From: Massospora cicadina
Taxonomy: Eukaryota > Entomophthoromycota > Entomophthoromycetes > Entomophthorales > Entomophthoraceae
DNA: 64,000 nt
Direction: 5' to 3'
NCBI GenBank assembly: GCA_022478985.1
Contig: JAKSZP010010608.1
Coordinates: forward strand, 124,001 to 188,000
In this document: one piece after another, positions 12,948 to 23,424 of the stretch
How the letters are laid out: each line of letters begins with the position of its first letter
Numbering within the stretch: position 1 is the stretch's first letter
Notes under the pieces: generated by a model
The model's input: the letters and a program-made list of their open reading frames with translations, nothing else
Told to the model about the DNA's origin: nothing
Databases searched by the model: none
Position numbers and translations under genes: made by a program

Positions 12948-14043
12948 TATTAAAATCTAATTTTGTTCCTACTAGTTACAAGAAGATAACTACAGAGTTT
13001 TGGTTATTATTTGAACAAATTTCGTTGATTGATATGATATATGGGTGTTAATAGTATGGAAAATATTATCCATAGTTGAATAGATAAACCAGATTGAGAT
13101 GTGGTCCAACACTAAACTTGGAATGTTCCACTCAATGTAATATTATGCTGACAATTTTAACTTCTTACCTCTTCTGGCTGACTCAATCTAAACTTAGATT
13201 CAGAGGTTCTCAGCCTTAGTTCTCGTCATGCTGAGTCAGCGGAGATCTGCTAAAAAGTCTGCTTCTCTTATAAGGATATCTGATCCTTACTCTTTATCAG
13301 ACAAAAGGTTCAACAATTATTCTAACACAACAATAATAAACTGTAGATGGATAGAACTTGATATTAAATTGGATTTAGGTTTAGAGTTGCCTTATTATTA
13401 TAAAAAACTAGGAACATTATTAGGGATGAAATTTGGCGCCCCATTACTCTGTTGGCGCCTCAGTAAGGAAACAGCAGCTACCATTGAATTTCCCTTCAAG
13501 GTCTCTTCCAGATATGGTCTTCTCCATTGGGCTAAGAATTCCTCCATCAGACATCCTAGAGACCTAAAACTGAAAGGAGCAAGAAAAGTTGTCCTAATAA
13601 CATTGCTCAATCACAGCAAAATAACCACATTTGGCTAATGACCTGATTAAGAATTGGGACTCTTTACCATTATAGCAGGTCACAAACCAACTGGTAAATT
13701 CACTAGTTGCAGGCGTCATCACTCGCCTCACTCTCTTGAGTAATTTCTTGATCAGTCAGTGATGAAACTTGACCAATCCTAACCAGTACATCTAACAATT
13801 AAGCAATGATCAACTATCAGATGACTCAACTTCTTTGGCAACTCTACCCAACAAGATCTTAGGAATTTTCATGCATTGGCCCCAGTGTATCTAAACCTGG
13901 TGAACTAACCCAAAAATCAGCTAGCATTATTAAACTGATATTAGGATAGAATGATATCCAATTAATTAATATTGGGACCTAGCCCTAGAAAACCAGCAGA
14001 TTATTTAACCCAGGAAGCTGGAAATGTGGACAAAATCTTAACA
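12948..14043 (-). repeat. E1 3' LTR
   Basis: It aligns along its whole length with 34721-35806, and in reverse with 15115-16260. On the minus strand it begins TGTTAAGATTTT at 14043, next to the polypurine tract GGCAAGAGGGGACG, which matches GGCAAGAGAGGGGATG before the E2 3' LTR. An internal 136-codon open frame on the plus strand (13228-13638) is not kept in the other copies and is ignored. Confidence 0.75.
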
Positions 14044-15114
14044 CGTCCCCTCTTGCCATAATTTCCAGTGAGAACAATACCAGGACAGGATAATGATGCC
14101 TTGGGCCAGGTTGAATACTTCCAAATTTCCAGAGGAGCACACCCCTTTCCACAATCAATGCTGCTCATGACAACCTTTGTCCTGTGGTTCACTTCCTTTC
14201 TTCCTTGCTGTCACCTCCACAGATTGCAGTTTTCACAACCCACTACCATGCCAAACTAATAAGTTTATTTGTGCCAATGCTAGTTCCAGAAAGCCAGTTT
14301 CCCTGATCAGGGCTATATGACCCTTCATCATTTTTATTTAACTGAGGCAAACCAACCAGGGGACAGGAATTACCAAAAGAAATGACATGAAACCTGAACA
14401 GGGTCAACTCTGTTTAAGAAAGTTTTTCCACCTCTGTATTGGGACTCAAATTTTTCTGGTTACGTCATGGGTAAGGTTTTCGTGTTATTAGACCTACTAA
14501 CCGCCAATAGCTTCCTTTGGCTGGCACCCCAATCTATGTGCTAAGGGCGGGAATCAAACCCACAACCTTCAGGTTGGTAGCTGTACACCCTTACTGACTC
14601 GCCTTCCACCCCCTTATATGACCCTTCATCATTTACAAGATCTTGGTTTGGCGTCCTTGATTCCTTGATCTCCCTCCTTATCCTTAACAGGTGGGACTAC
14701 CATTAATGTTTTTTCTCATGGAAAAATAAAATTAACTAAATATATTTGTTTTAGTTATATTTTTTCTGTTAATAACTTTTTTGCTCAAATAATTCTTGTT
14801 TTTTCAAAGAGCTTATTTATAAATTAGAGATTAATTGTACCAAAATTAGAATATAAGAGCTTAATCTCCACTGAGGTGATATTTTTGAAAATTAATAAAA
14901 GTTCAACATCCCCATCTTGCCCAGCTCAAATATCAAATTCATTTAACTTCCAGTATTAGCAATACCTGGACAATATTTCTTCTGAAGATATTCACCTCTT
15001 CCATTCAATGAGTTTTGATGCTCAAAGAAATTTCATCTATGTTCTCACAAGGACCCACACTCTAAGTCAAGTGGATGTGGGCAGTCCTTCTGCTGAATTA
15101 CTAGAAATGGTATC
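14044..15114 (-). other. 3' end of E1 internal region (interrupted by SINE S1)
   Basis: This is the continuation of E1 beyond the E2 insertion point. Its minus strand at about 14085-14044 (TTCTCACTGGAAATTATGGC...) matches 22880-22915 upstream of the E2 3' LTR. It holds the end of ORF3 and the 3' untranslated region, but I cannot follow a protein frame here. Confidence 0.55.
14334..14614 (-). mobile_element. tRNA-derived SINE S1 (281 bp) with LINE-like tail
   Basis: Exact 20-bp direct repeats (TATATGACC...CATTT) flank it at 14314-14333 and 14615-14634. On the minus strand the head resembles a tRNA: its box B is GGTTTGATTCC (complement of 14550-14560; consensus GGTTCGANNCC, one mismatch), inside a GTGGG/CCCGC T-stem with a 7-nt loop. 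Box A is weak. The central body is unique here. The last 41-43 nt match the LINE 3' end. The duplication length and tail fit LINE-driven insertion. It is not a functional tRNA gene, because the acceptor stem cannot be closed. Confidence 0.85.
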
Positions 15115-16260
15115 TGTTGGGATTTTTGCCCATATTACCAGCTTGCTAGATTACCAGGAACAATAGGGGATAATTCCCTAATGAGAGGTAAATTGGAAAT
15201 CAGTAGACCCTGATTTTGGAGTAAATATGTTTTAGGGATTTTTCCTCTTATTCTACTGGTTAGATCCATTGGGGATTGATCCAGACAAATGCTCAAGATC
15301 TTATTGGGCGGAATTGCCAACAAAATATGGGCATCTGATAGGGATTAACTATAAGGTGTACCAATTAGGATCGGTCAGGTTTCATCACTGAATGATTGGG
15401 AATGTAAGTAGTAAGTTGTGAGGTGAGTGATGCCACTTGCAACTAGAAAACTAGTCTGTTGGTTCATGACCTTCCTTAATGGGTAACAAGTTCCATTACC
15501 TAAGCAGGTCGCTAGCCAAATATGGTTGAATTACCTAAACCAAAAGGAAAACTTTAAGGACACAATTTTCTAACTCTTTCCATTTAAGTCTCAAGGATGT
15601 CCAATGATGGAATCCTAACCAGGATGAAGAAGACCATCGCTGCTGAGATGAGGAAGGGTGATTCAAAGGCAACAGCTGCCATTTCATTGAAGAGGTGTCA
15701 ACCAAGGGTTAGATAACCAGATCCCCACTATAAATTCCCTAGAATTCACTCATAATAAAAAGAGAGCTATATAGATATACAGTTCCATAAATTTTTCACC
15801 CATTATGTAGTTTAAATAGTAAACTTTATCAGCTTTGAATTGTTCTATTTTTATCAAGGATAATATTGCTGTGTGTGATATCTGGAAGAGTTTTTAAGGG
15901 AATATTAAAGATCTAAGCAGGGCTCTAAAGAAGAAGTGGAAACAATAGGGGATTGATGCCAACTGTGTGTCAAACCGCAGAAACTGTCACCAGGGAATTT
16001 AAGAGAAAATTGGGTTGGTAGTACAAAGGAACGAATCCCTATTTTGAGACATCTCATGTATTCCAAGCAGAAATGCTGACTGAGCGTTGGGACAAGATCT
16101 AAGAATTCCATTCAACTATGGATAATAGTCATCATACTATTATCAACTGATAATATCAAATACTATACAACGCAGAAAATATGCACAAGAACTGAACCTG
16201 TGTAAGTAAAAAGTTTATAGGGGTTATTTTCAATAATAACTTGAACCAATAAATTTTACA
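15115..16260 (+). repeat. E2 5' LTR
   Basis: 1146 bp, TGTTGGGATT...TTTTACA. It aligns end to end with the interrupted 3' LTR (22916-30004; 1143 bp net) and with both E1 LTRs. It contains CCCCACTATAAATTCC, conserved in the 3' LTR. Confidence 0.85.
15729..15735 (+). promoter_or_regulatory. LTR TATA box
   Basis: TATAAAT in the context CCCACTATAAATTCC, repeated exactly at 29470-29476 in the 3' LTR. It is the best candidate for the element's transcription start region. Confidence 0.5.
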
Positions 16261-16263
16261 AAT

Positions 16264-16281
16264 TTGCGCTCACTACAGGGG
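16264..16281 (+). other. Primer-binding site of E2
   Basis: TTGCGCTCACTACAGGGG starts three bases after the LTR end. It matches the better preserved TGGTGCTCACTACAGGGG at 41452 (element A) and its complements at 34646 (E1) and 40565 (G). Confidence 0.7.
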
Positions 16282-16308
16282 TGTAGTTGTTTAGAAACTT
16301 TGAGTATG

Positions 16309-17084
16309 ATGTCTTATAAAAATGTTTCTGTATCTGAACATGAAGTGGATCACGTTCATTGGCGTTCACCTAGTTCAGAAGTGGAGCTCCAAGTGAAGCA
16401 AATTGAGGATGCTCAAGTTTAGGGAAAAGGACTTGCTGCCTAGATATGGTTTATCTAGTGCTGCAAGGAAACCTGAACCACCTGACATCTACTTGAAATG
16501 AAGTGTATCAGCAGGGCCAACTCAGGTTGAAATTGGGTATGCTTTAAATAGTCCTGAGGTGTGAGTGTTTAAATGAGGCATTGGATGAATAGTAAGCAAT
16601 CAAGAGGATTGGATTGCTATACCAATGAGGATATGAAGGCAAAACAGGAAACGCTTGTTTCAAGATAGTGGCGAAAATCGTTTGATTCAATAACACTCAA
16701 ATAATGATCAGAAGTTGCTGGATACAAGTTTATCAATTCAGGAAAAATTGGATGAAGCTAAAGAGGCCATAACAACCTGTGTAATTAAGGATGGCAATGA
16801 ACGCCAAAATCGTTTTCAGGAGAAAAACAATCTAAACAATCAAATGGAACTGTTGGCTAATGATATATGAGGATCCAAAGCATCAGTTGCCGAAATATGA
16901 GATGAAATTAGAACCTGTTGGACGAATAATCAGGTGGGATAAAGGGCTAATATATTCAAGAGTATTTCCAGAGTTGGCAAGTGTAGCCTATACTTGAAGA
17001 GAAAGAGCTGCTGGGCATATAGTGAAGAAGGTCAATATCAATTGGAAGTATTGAGCTTAAGAGAAAATAAATGCAATGTTCCCA
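16309..17084 (+). pseudogene. E2 gag remnant
   Basis: The frame from ATG at 16309 is readable for about 36 codons (MSYKNVSVSEHEVDHVHW...), then broken. A second readable part near 16700-16950 (IQEKLDEAKEAI...ERQNRFQEKNNLNNQM) is charged and heptad-like, suggesting a coiled coil. About 16440-16540 aligns with E1 gag near 34.26-34.34 kb. No zinc knuckle or protease DTG is visible, although E1 has a protease-flap-like stretch (KPLVVPQIIMSGHGEIQVLL, near 34.1 kb) at the equivalent place. Confidence 0.5.
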
Positions 17085-17086
17085 GC

Positions 17087-17286
17087 GGACCTCTGAACCA
17101 TTAAACGGTTATGTCCTGAGATTTTGATCAAGTCCTAGAAGAGGACCACTGAACCAAATGGATGGTTAGTTATTAAGAGGATAAGATTTTGAACCATGAT
17201 AACTGGTAGGTTAGAGTTAACTAGGACCTAGTTTGGATGATGGGGAAAAGAAGGACCTCTGAACCTTTTTGTAGGTTGCATGTCCC
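17087..17286 (+). repeat. RNA hairpin array 1 (family E)
   Basis: Three copies of a foldable unit lie just before pol. 17087-17116: GGAC-CTCTG-AACC, 7-nt loop, GGTT-AT-GTCC. 17143-17174: GGAC-CACTG-AACCA, loop, TGGTT, with the outer 3' arm lost. 17253-17286: GGAC-CTCTG-AACCT, 6-nt loop, AGGTT-GCAT-GTCC. Between units 2 and 3 lie CTGGTAGGTT and CTAGGACCTAGTTTGG, also present in array 2. An AT-rich stretch follows to 17340. E1 has no array at this position. Confidence 0.7.
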
Positions 17287-19446
17287 ATTGCAAAAAATAT
17301 AAAAAATATATAAATTTATATAAAATCGATTTTTATAGTCCTTGAGTTTTGGATCTAAGAAGCAATGAGAAATCTCGATGGCCAAATTGAGGAGATTCCA
17401 CATTTTGGGACTCTCAAAGAGATGGGATTACTGGCTGAGGTAACAGAGAGTATCAACCTATTGGTTGATTGAGAGCATATTGCTAATCTATAGGAATTCT
17501 AGCAAGAGGAGGTGTTTAAATTGTTCAAAAGGTATTGGGAAATATTTGCTCAGGACAACCACAATTTGGGATGCACGAGAGATGTGATCCACCAGGTAGA
17601 TATTGGGGAAATTTGTTGATCAGAATGAGACCAATTCGACAGTTAAAAGCAGCCAAAGTGGTAGTGGAAGATGAAATCAGCAAACTAGTGAAGCATGGGC
17701 TTCTAGTTCTATTGTTGAGTCCCTAAGTGAGTCTGATTCTACTTGTGAAGAAAAAGGATGGCTTCAATCAGGTGGTGATTGACGACCAAAAGCTGAATAA
17801 GACTATACAGAAAGATTTGTATCCCCTACCAAGAATTGACAATGCACAAGATTGATTAGGAGAAGCGAAGTATTTCTCTGTGATGGATCTGATCTTGAGA
17901 TATTGGCAAATCGATTTGCCAAAAGAAGACCAAGAAAAATGCACGATTATTACCACACAGGGGCTATACCAACTGAAGAGGATGCCCCAGGGTCTATGCA
18001 ATGCGCCTGCAACTTTCCAGAGGGATATGGATGCTATACTGAGTGACTTGAAGTTGTTGTGCATCCTAAAGTACTTGGACGATATCAATGTGTTCATTAG
18101 GACGTTTACTGACCATTTACACCACTTGATAGAAGTATTAAAGCGACTTTCCGCAGCTAAACTGAAGATTAAGCCAAGGAAGTGTCACTTCTTTAAAAAG
18201 AGTTGGAATATATGGGATTCGTGATTAACTCTAGTTGATTGCAGCTGCAAGCCCAGAAGATAGAATCCATAGAGCAAATGGCTGTGCTGAAGAGTGTCTG
18301 GGACATTCAAGTGTTCCATGGGATAGTCAAATACTACAGAAGATTTATTCAGGAATTTTCCTGAATTGCTGAGCCCTTATTTCATCTGTTGAAGGATCCT
18401 AAAAAAAGGATTTGTATGGAATGAGGAAGTGCAGGAATATTTTGATGAGCTACGCTGGTACCTAATAGATTCTCCAATTTTGAAATATCTGAATTTTGAT
18501 CAAGAGTTTATTATACAAACGGAGGCTTCATTAATGGCAATCAGTGCCATACTAAGCCAAGTAGATGAACTTGGGGATAAACATCTGGTGGCATATGTGA
18601 GACGGACATTCTCAGATGCTGATAGGAACTACACTTTAACTGAGCATGAATTCCTTGCGTTCATTTATGCCTGTAAGCAGTTTTGGGTGTAAATCCATGG
18701 AATGCACTTAAAATTGGTGACGGACCACTCTTCAATGCATTGTCTCCATAATTTAAGAGAACAAGATGGACAACTGGCCTGATGGGCACTTAAGCTACAG
18801 GCTTATGATTACAAGATTGTCCACGGATTGGAAACTCTTACCAGAATATGGATGGCTTATTGTGGTTACCAATGGTCCAGATGGTATACCTGAAGGCGGA
18901 TGAGTTATTTCAGAGAATGTACAATGGAAAAATTGGGACGAGCCCTGAGAAATCCAAGGTGCGCTTTGAAAAGAAATGGAAAAGTCCAGGACCATGGATG
19001 GACAAGTGTCTAAGATGATTAAGGGAAGCGGTTATTATTCACAAAGCCGCAAGAAAGAGCAGCTATCATTCAAGACGCTCATAAGGTTGTTGGCATGGAG
19101 GCCTGAGAAAAACAACTGATTATATTTTCCAGTGCTACTACTGAGAGTCAATCAACTAAAATGCTGCCAACTATTTAGCTTGTTGCATGGAGTGCCAGCT
19201 GCACAAGCCACATAAGAATACAACTGGATACAGACTGGTCCAACCTGGATTTGCCTGGCATATGGTGTCCATTGACGTGATGGGACTGTTGATGATGAGC
19301 ACAGGGGGAGTCAAGTACATAATAGTCGCTATTGACCATCTGATGAGATGGGTCAAGATGAAGGCTCTGGCGAAAGTAGACGCTACCAGCACCCTGAAGT
19401 TCATCCTGGATTAAGCAGTATATTGACATGGTTGCCTGAAGGTCTT

Positions 19447-20187
19447 TGTTGGGATTCTCAACAGTTTAAATGAAGCCTTGACTTGGGGCTTTGAACTTAT
19501 TATTTATTTTGGGCAATATCGACCTACATTTACTATTATTAATCTATCAATTGATGCTTTATTGGGTCTAAAGTCCAAAATCATTATTAACTTCAATTTA
19601 CTTAGCATCGTCCAAATTCAATTAATATTGGATGAACTCGAGATAAATTATCAAACTGCTCCACTAACTGATAATCCTGGCTGATATAATCTATAACTAA
19701 TATTCTACCCTGGAGGGAACGAATCCCTTATTTCAATTTGATCTTATCTCAAACTTCACCTTATCTTATGATTACTTTATCTGTTACCTACTTCTCTTTA
19801 TCCTCTAAAGGATTTAAAAATATTTCCTAATCTATTCCCAATTCCATCAGGGTACATGCCGATCTTTCCTTATATCCCTTATCTTATCTTTTCTCTCTTC
19901 TTAGCACTATTTAAGGTGCTGATTATTTGATTAATAAAATAATTTTTGCACTTTTACCTTTAATCAGGCTCTTTGTAAAGTTCACTCTCTTGTTTTTGGG
20001 ACCTCTGAACCAGTGTGGTTAAGTCCCTAAATCTTAACTTTTGGGACCTCTGAACCTGCCTATGTTAAGTCCCTAATTACTAACTATTAGGACCTCTGAA
20101 CCTGTTGTCAAGGTTAAGTCCTAATCTCGCCTGTCCACCTCAGCAAGCTTTGAAGGACCCGCCTTCAGACCTTCCTCAGTCCCAACA
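19447..20187 (+). repeat. Solo LTR F1 inside E2 integrase
   Basis: 741 bp, TGTTGGGATT...GTCCCAACA, with terminal inverted repeats. It interrupts the integrase frame. The flanks GTCTT (19442-19446) and GACCT (20188-20192) each differ by one base from a presumed GTCCT duplication. It aligns with F2 at 61233-61926 on the other strand. The right half carries three hairpin units (19998-20027, 20043-20073, 20089-20122). Confidence 0.8.
19998..20122 (+). repeat. RNA hairpin array in F1 LTR
   Basis: Unit 1 pairs GGGAC/GTCCC and AACCA/TGGTT around a 3-nt loop. Unit 2 pairs GGGAC/GTCCC with a weaker inner stem (AAC/GTT). Unit 3 pairs AGGAC/GTCCT and AACCT/AGGTT around a 7-nt loop. All three keep CTCTG on the 5' side and AA on the 3' side as an asymmetric internal loop. 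The changes between units keep pairing. Confidence 0.7.
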
Positions 20188-20864
20188 GACCTGCTTAGCA
20201 ATAATGGGAAAAAATTCACGTCTCATGTGATCCTGCAACTGAATGAGATAATGGGGATCAGAGGAGTCATGTATGTACCCTACCAGCCAGAGACAAACGG
20301 ACTGGTAGAACAAATGAATGGAACACTAGCCATGACACTGAGGAAGCTGGTTGAAGGAAGAACTTCCTTGTGGGAAATGCATCTGAGTTCAGTGACATTT
20401 GCCTACAATATCAGTCATCACACAGCGATGGGAAAAATGCCGTTTGAGTTGTTATATGGGAGGAAGGCCGCGTTGCCACCAATTTTATATTTGATGGTGG
20501 AACCAACATCAGGAATGAATGCCAAAAGTACTTGAACTGATTGACAAAAATCCTAATTGAGATGCAATTGCAAGCATTCAATACTATGATGAAGAAAAGG
20601 ATATGAGAGAAATTGACAGACAGTAAGAACTGACCGGCCTTAGCATAATATCAAATAGGCAAAAGAGTTGCCTATTGCGATATGCATGCTTTTGGAAGAA
20701 GAAACAAACTGGATGCATTGTGGTTGGGTCCGTTTGAAATTATCGCCAAGATGGCAACTGACGCCTACTACATTGAGAATCTCTTGGAGGGAAGAGTTGT
20801 AAATTAAGTCCATACTAAGTATTTGAAGCGATGGATTGATGAAAAAAACAAAAGAGTTCCCAAA

Positions 20865-21063
20865 GGACTGATGAACCATTAAGATGGTCATGTCCTGATG
20901 ATTAATTAAAGTCTGAAAGAAAGAACTCTGAACCAATCTAGATGGTTATGTCTAAAAAAGGACCTCTGAACCATAGAAAACTGGTAGGTTTAAGGATACC
21001 TAGGACCCAGTTTGGGGGAAAAAAAAAAAAAGATGGACTGCTGAACTGAAACAAGGACAAGTC
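20865..21063 (+). repeat. RNA hairpin array 2 (family E, after pol)
   Basis: Four units directly follow integrase. 20865-20895: GGAC...ACCAT, 4-nt loop, ATGGT...GTCC. 20922-20953: AGAAC-TCTG-AACCA, loop, TGGTT-AT-GTCT. 20959-21009 is a larger unit, GGACCTCTGAACC...GGTAGG...CCTAGGACC. 21035-21063: GGAC-TGCTG-AAC, loop, GACAAGTC. The same four-unit order is found in E1 at 31290-31091. AT-rich sequence and then ORF3 follow. Confidence 0.7.
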
Positions 21064-21607
21064 TCATGGAAAAAAGAAGAAAAAAATAAAAATTGATATA
21101 AGATATGGGAAAAAATTGATTATAAACTGCATTGAAAAAACTGATATATTTTTATAATTTTTATTTTGATTGATTATCCTCAATGTGGGGATGATTCCGC
21201 CTATGTCGTCTCTTGAGGGGAGGGAGGTTGGATCACAGTAGGAATGAATAGCCCATTAAAATCGATGTGAGATCAGATACTAGTGAGGGCTAGACCTACA
21301 CAAAGCCAAGTTCTTTGAGTGGATTCAGATCCCTTCAAGAAAACAACTAGGGGAGGGAAAATTGAGATGTTGGAAGAAGCCAATCGCAAAACCCCAGAGC
21401 GGGGAGGAGAGCAACAGTATAGAAAGAGGATTTCAGCAGGTAACCCTGAGTAATCCTAATATGATCCCAGAGCCAGAAGATTAGTCTTGAGCACCTGACG
21501 GTGGGATTCATCAAGAACACTGGACATATGGGCTTGCAGCAAAATAAGGGATACTGGATGGGGTTGCCAAATCATGATCCTACTAAAGCCATCAACAGAA
21601 GATACCA

Positions 21608-22220
21608 ATGGGAAGCGCCGGAGATGAGATAGTTGTTCAGGGAGCAAATGGCATCCTGCAAGCGATGACTACAGGCTTCTCAGAAGCTGAAGGAACAATG
21701 AAACCCAGGAGAGGCTAGAAGCTTCATGGACCAATTTTCAAAGAACTTGGCTGGCAAAGCGAAGAGCATAAGAGGCGATATCCCAATCTAGGATGTTCTC
21801 AAGATTGGAGGGAACAGCACTGGGGATAAAGCCTTGGTGACTTGGGCTCATAATTTGGTGGAGGGAAGTTCAAAATGAATTCTGTTACCAATGGTGAGCA
21901 TGGTAGCCAAGGCAGCATGTTTTTAGTATTGTCCAAGTCAGAAGAGGAACTCAGGAAGCAAGTCTGACCTGGCAAGAAAAGAGCGATCAAGAGCAAAGGG
22001 CATAATTTCAGAAGTATCCACAATAATGTTCAGCGCATCTGCAAATGGAGCCAAATCCAGGAGAGTTTTGAAATCCAACTTTTTGGAATTGATGACAGAG
22101 GGATAATCAGCCACAAGTTGTTTGAAACAATCACTAGCCTGTTTTTGAGAGGATTATTTACCATTTCCAGTAATTTGACAGAAGGAGTAGCTGCTAGTGC
22201 TAGACTAGGCGTATGAGTCC
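21608..22220 (+). pseudogene. ORF3 of family E, downstream of pol, unknown function
   Basis: The frame opens at an ATG (MGSAGDEIVVQGANGILQAM) and aligns with E1 from the ATG at 30563 on the minus strand (MKSTRDKVVVQQAIDILKAI). Both copies then share GPI(F/V)KE(L/M) near 21735-21755 and V(L/F)(K/E)IGG near 21793. Near 22050-22210 a 50-codon open stretch reads LFGIDDRGIISHKLFETITS and onward. Stops and frameshifts interrupt both copies. I recognise no domain: no zinc knuckle, no DDE or DTG motif, no clear transmembrane pair. It could be an accessory protein or a displaced gag part. 21064-21607 shows only AT-rich sequence and short frames. Confidence 0.5.
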
Positions 22221-22915
22221 TGGAAGGACCATAGAAGAGGTTCCATCACGCATCCTGACTCATCTGCTGGAGGAGCCAAAGATCTTGATCAGACAGACTG
22301 TTTAGTAGCTGTTGGTACCATGATTTGGAATTTGACATATGAACTGGATGAAGAGGGGGATGTTTGACTTATATGAAAGTCAACATTATGCACTCTACAA
22401 TCCATTAAGCTCCAATTTTGGAGAAATTTAATCTCAAAATTAATGGGATAAGCTCTTCAAGAGAAGAATTAAGAGTGACATAAGCCAAGGTTATGAGAGA
22501 AAAATAACAAGGGCAAACATAAAAAAGCATTCTTAATTGGGCTGTAAAATTAATACCAACGGCAAGAGTCTCCAGTCTAGGATGAAGAGAAAATCAGGAA
22601 ATTGAGGACGCTGGACAAAGAAACCTGAATATGACAGTTGATCATATGCCCTGACAGGGGAAAACTGGATCCCAGGACTAATATCATCATGAGTAAATCA
22701 ACCATCCCAGCATGTCAGTAGATAATGGGGACCGCACTCTGAGTAGGCAGTAGCAAGGAGGAAGAGGAAGAGAGCCGCATGTTAAAGGTCATCCAAAGTA
22801 GCGTTGAGTATTGAAAATTGTACTCCACTTGAGCCAATGAAGTATTTACCAAGTGTCCAAAGTAGTTTTTACCCCAGTCCTTTTCTCACTGGAAATTTAG
22901 GCAAGAGAGGGGATG
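22221..22915 (+). other. E2 3' untranslated region and polypurine tract
   Basis: No sustained frame is visible. It ends in GGCAAGAGAGGGGATG (22900-22915), adjoining the TGTTGGG of the 3' LTR. The last 40 bases match the equivalent E1 segment at 14044-14085 on the minus strand. Confidence 0.6.
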
Positions 22916-23424
22916 TGTTGGGATTTTTGCCCATATTCCCAGCCTGTTAGATTACAAGAAATTGCTAGAGGATAATTCCTTAATGCGAGGTAATTTGAGA
23001 TCAGTGGGCTCTAATTTCAGAGTAACTATGTTCATGAAATTTTAGAATATTCAAATAGTATATTTATCAGAGATCAACTAGAACAAATTCTTTAGATCTT
23101 GTTGGGTGGAGTTGCTGATAAAATAGGGGCTTCTGATAGTAATTAACTATCAGGTGTAACAATTGGGGTAGGTTGAGTTTCATAACTGAATAATTGGGAA
23201 TGTAAGTATTAAGTTGTGAGGTGAGTGATGCAACCTGCAACTAGAAAATTGATCAAATAATTCATGACCTGCCTTAATGGGTAACAAGTACCATTACCTA
23301 AAAAGTCTCTAGCCAAATATGGTTGGTTCACTTAAATCAAAAGGAAAACGTTAGGGACACATTTTCTGACTCTTTTCATTTAGGTCTCAAGGATGTCCAA
23401 TTATGAAATCTTAGACAGGATGGG

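Larger units (their letters stand above)
17350..20830 (+). pseudogene. E2 pol: RT, RNase H, integrase
   Basis: A pre-RT linker opens at about 17350 (FGTLKEMGLLAEVTESINLL, then LGCTRDV). RT: ISKLVKHGLLV, VKKKDG, MPQGLCNAPATFQRDMD (17980-18030) and intact catalytic YLDD at 18072-18083. RNase H near 18430-18840: IIQTEASLMAI (first Asp now Glu), TEHEFLAFIYACKQFWV, DHSSMH. Integrase: CMECQLH zinc part near 19190, then SIDVMG with the first Asp (19270). Solo LTR F1 interrupts at 19447, and the core resumes at 20193 with NNGKKFT (second Asp now Asn) and NGLVEQMNGT (Glu kept). LWLGPFEII closes it near 20730. No chromodomain. Confidence 0.8.

Noticed and set aside
13228..13638. 136-codon plus-strand open frame
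   Set aside because: It lies antisense within the E1 3' LTR, and the frame is closed in the other LTR copies.
14535..14610. Possible tRNA gene on the minus strand
   Set aside because: It has a good box B and T-arm, but the acceptor stem does not close and box A is weak. It is the head of SINE S1, bounded by target-site duplications.
19998..20122. Simple tandem satellite repeat
   Set aside because: Spacing and loop sequences vary while stem pairing is kept, which fits structured units better than a satellite.
21484..22370. Alternative ORF3 frame starting around EHLTVGFIKNTGHM
   Set aside because: It is readable over a long distance but shares a TAG at the same codon in E1 and E2, and aligned changes fit the neighbouring frame (from ATG 21608) better.
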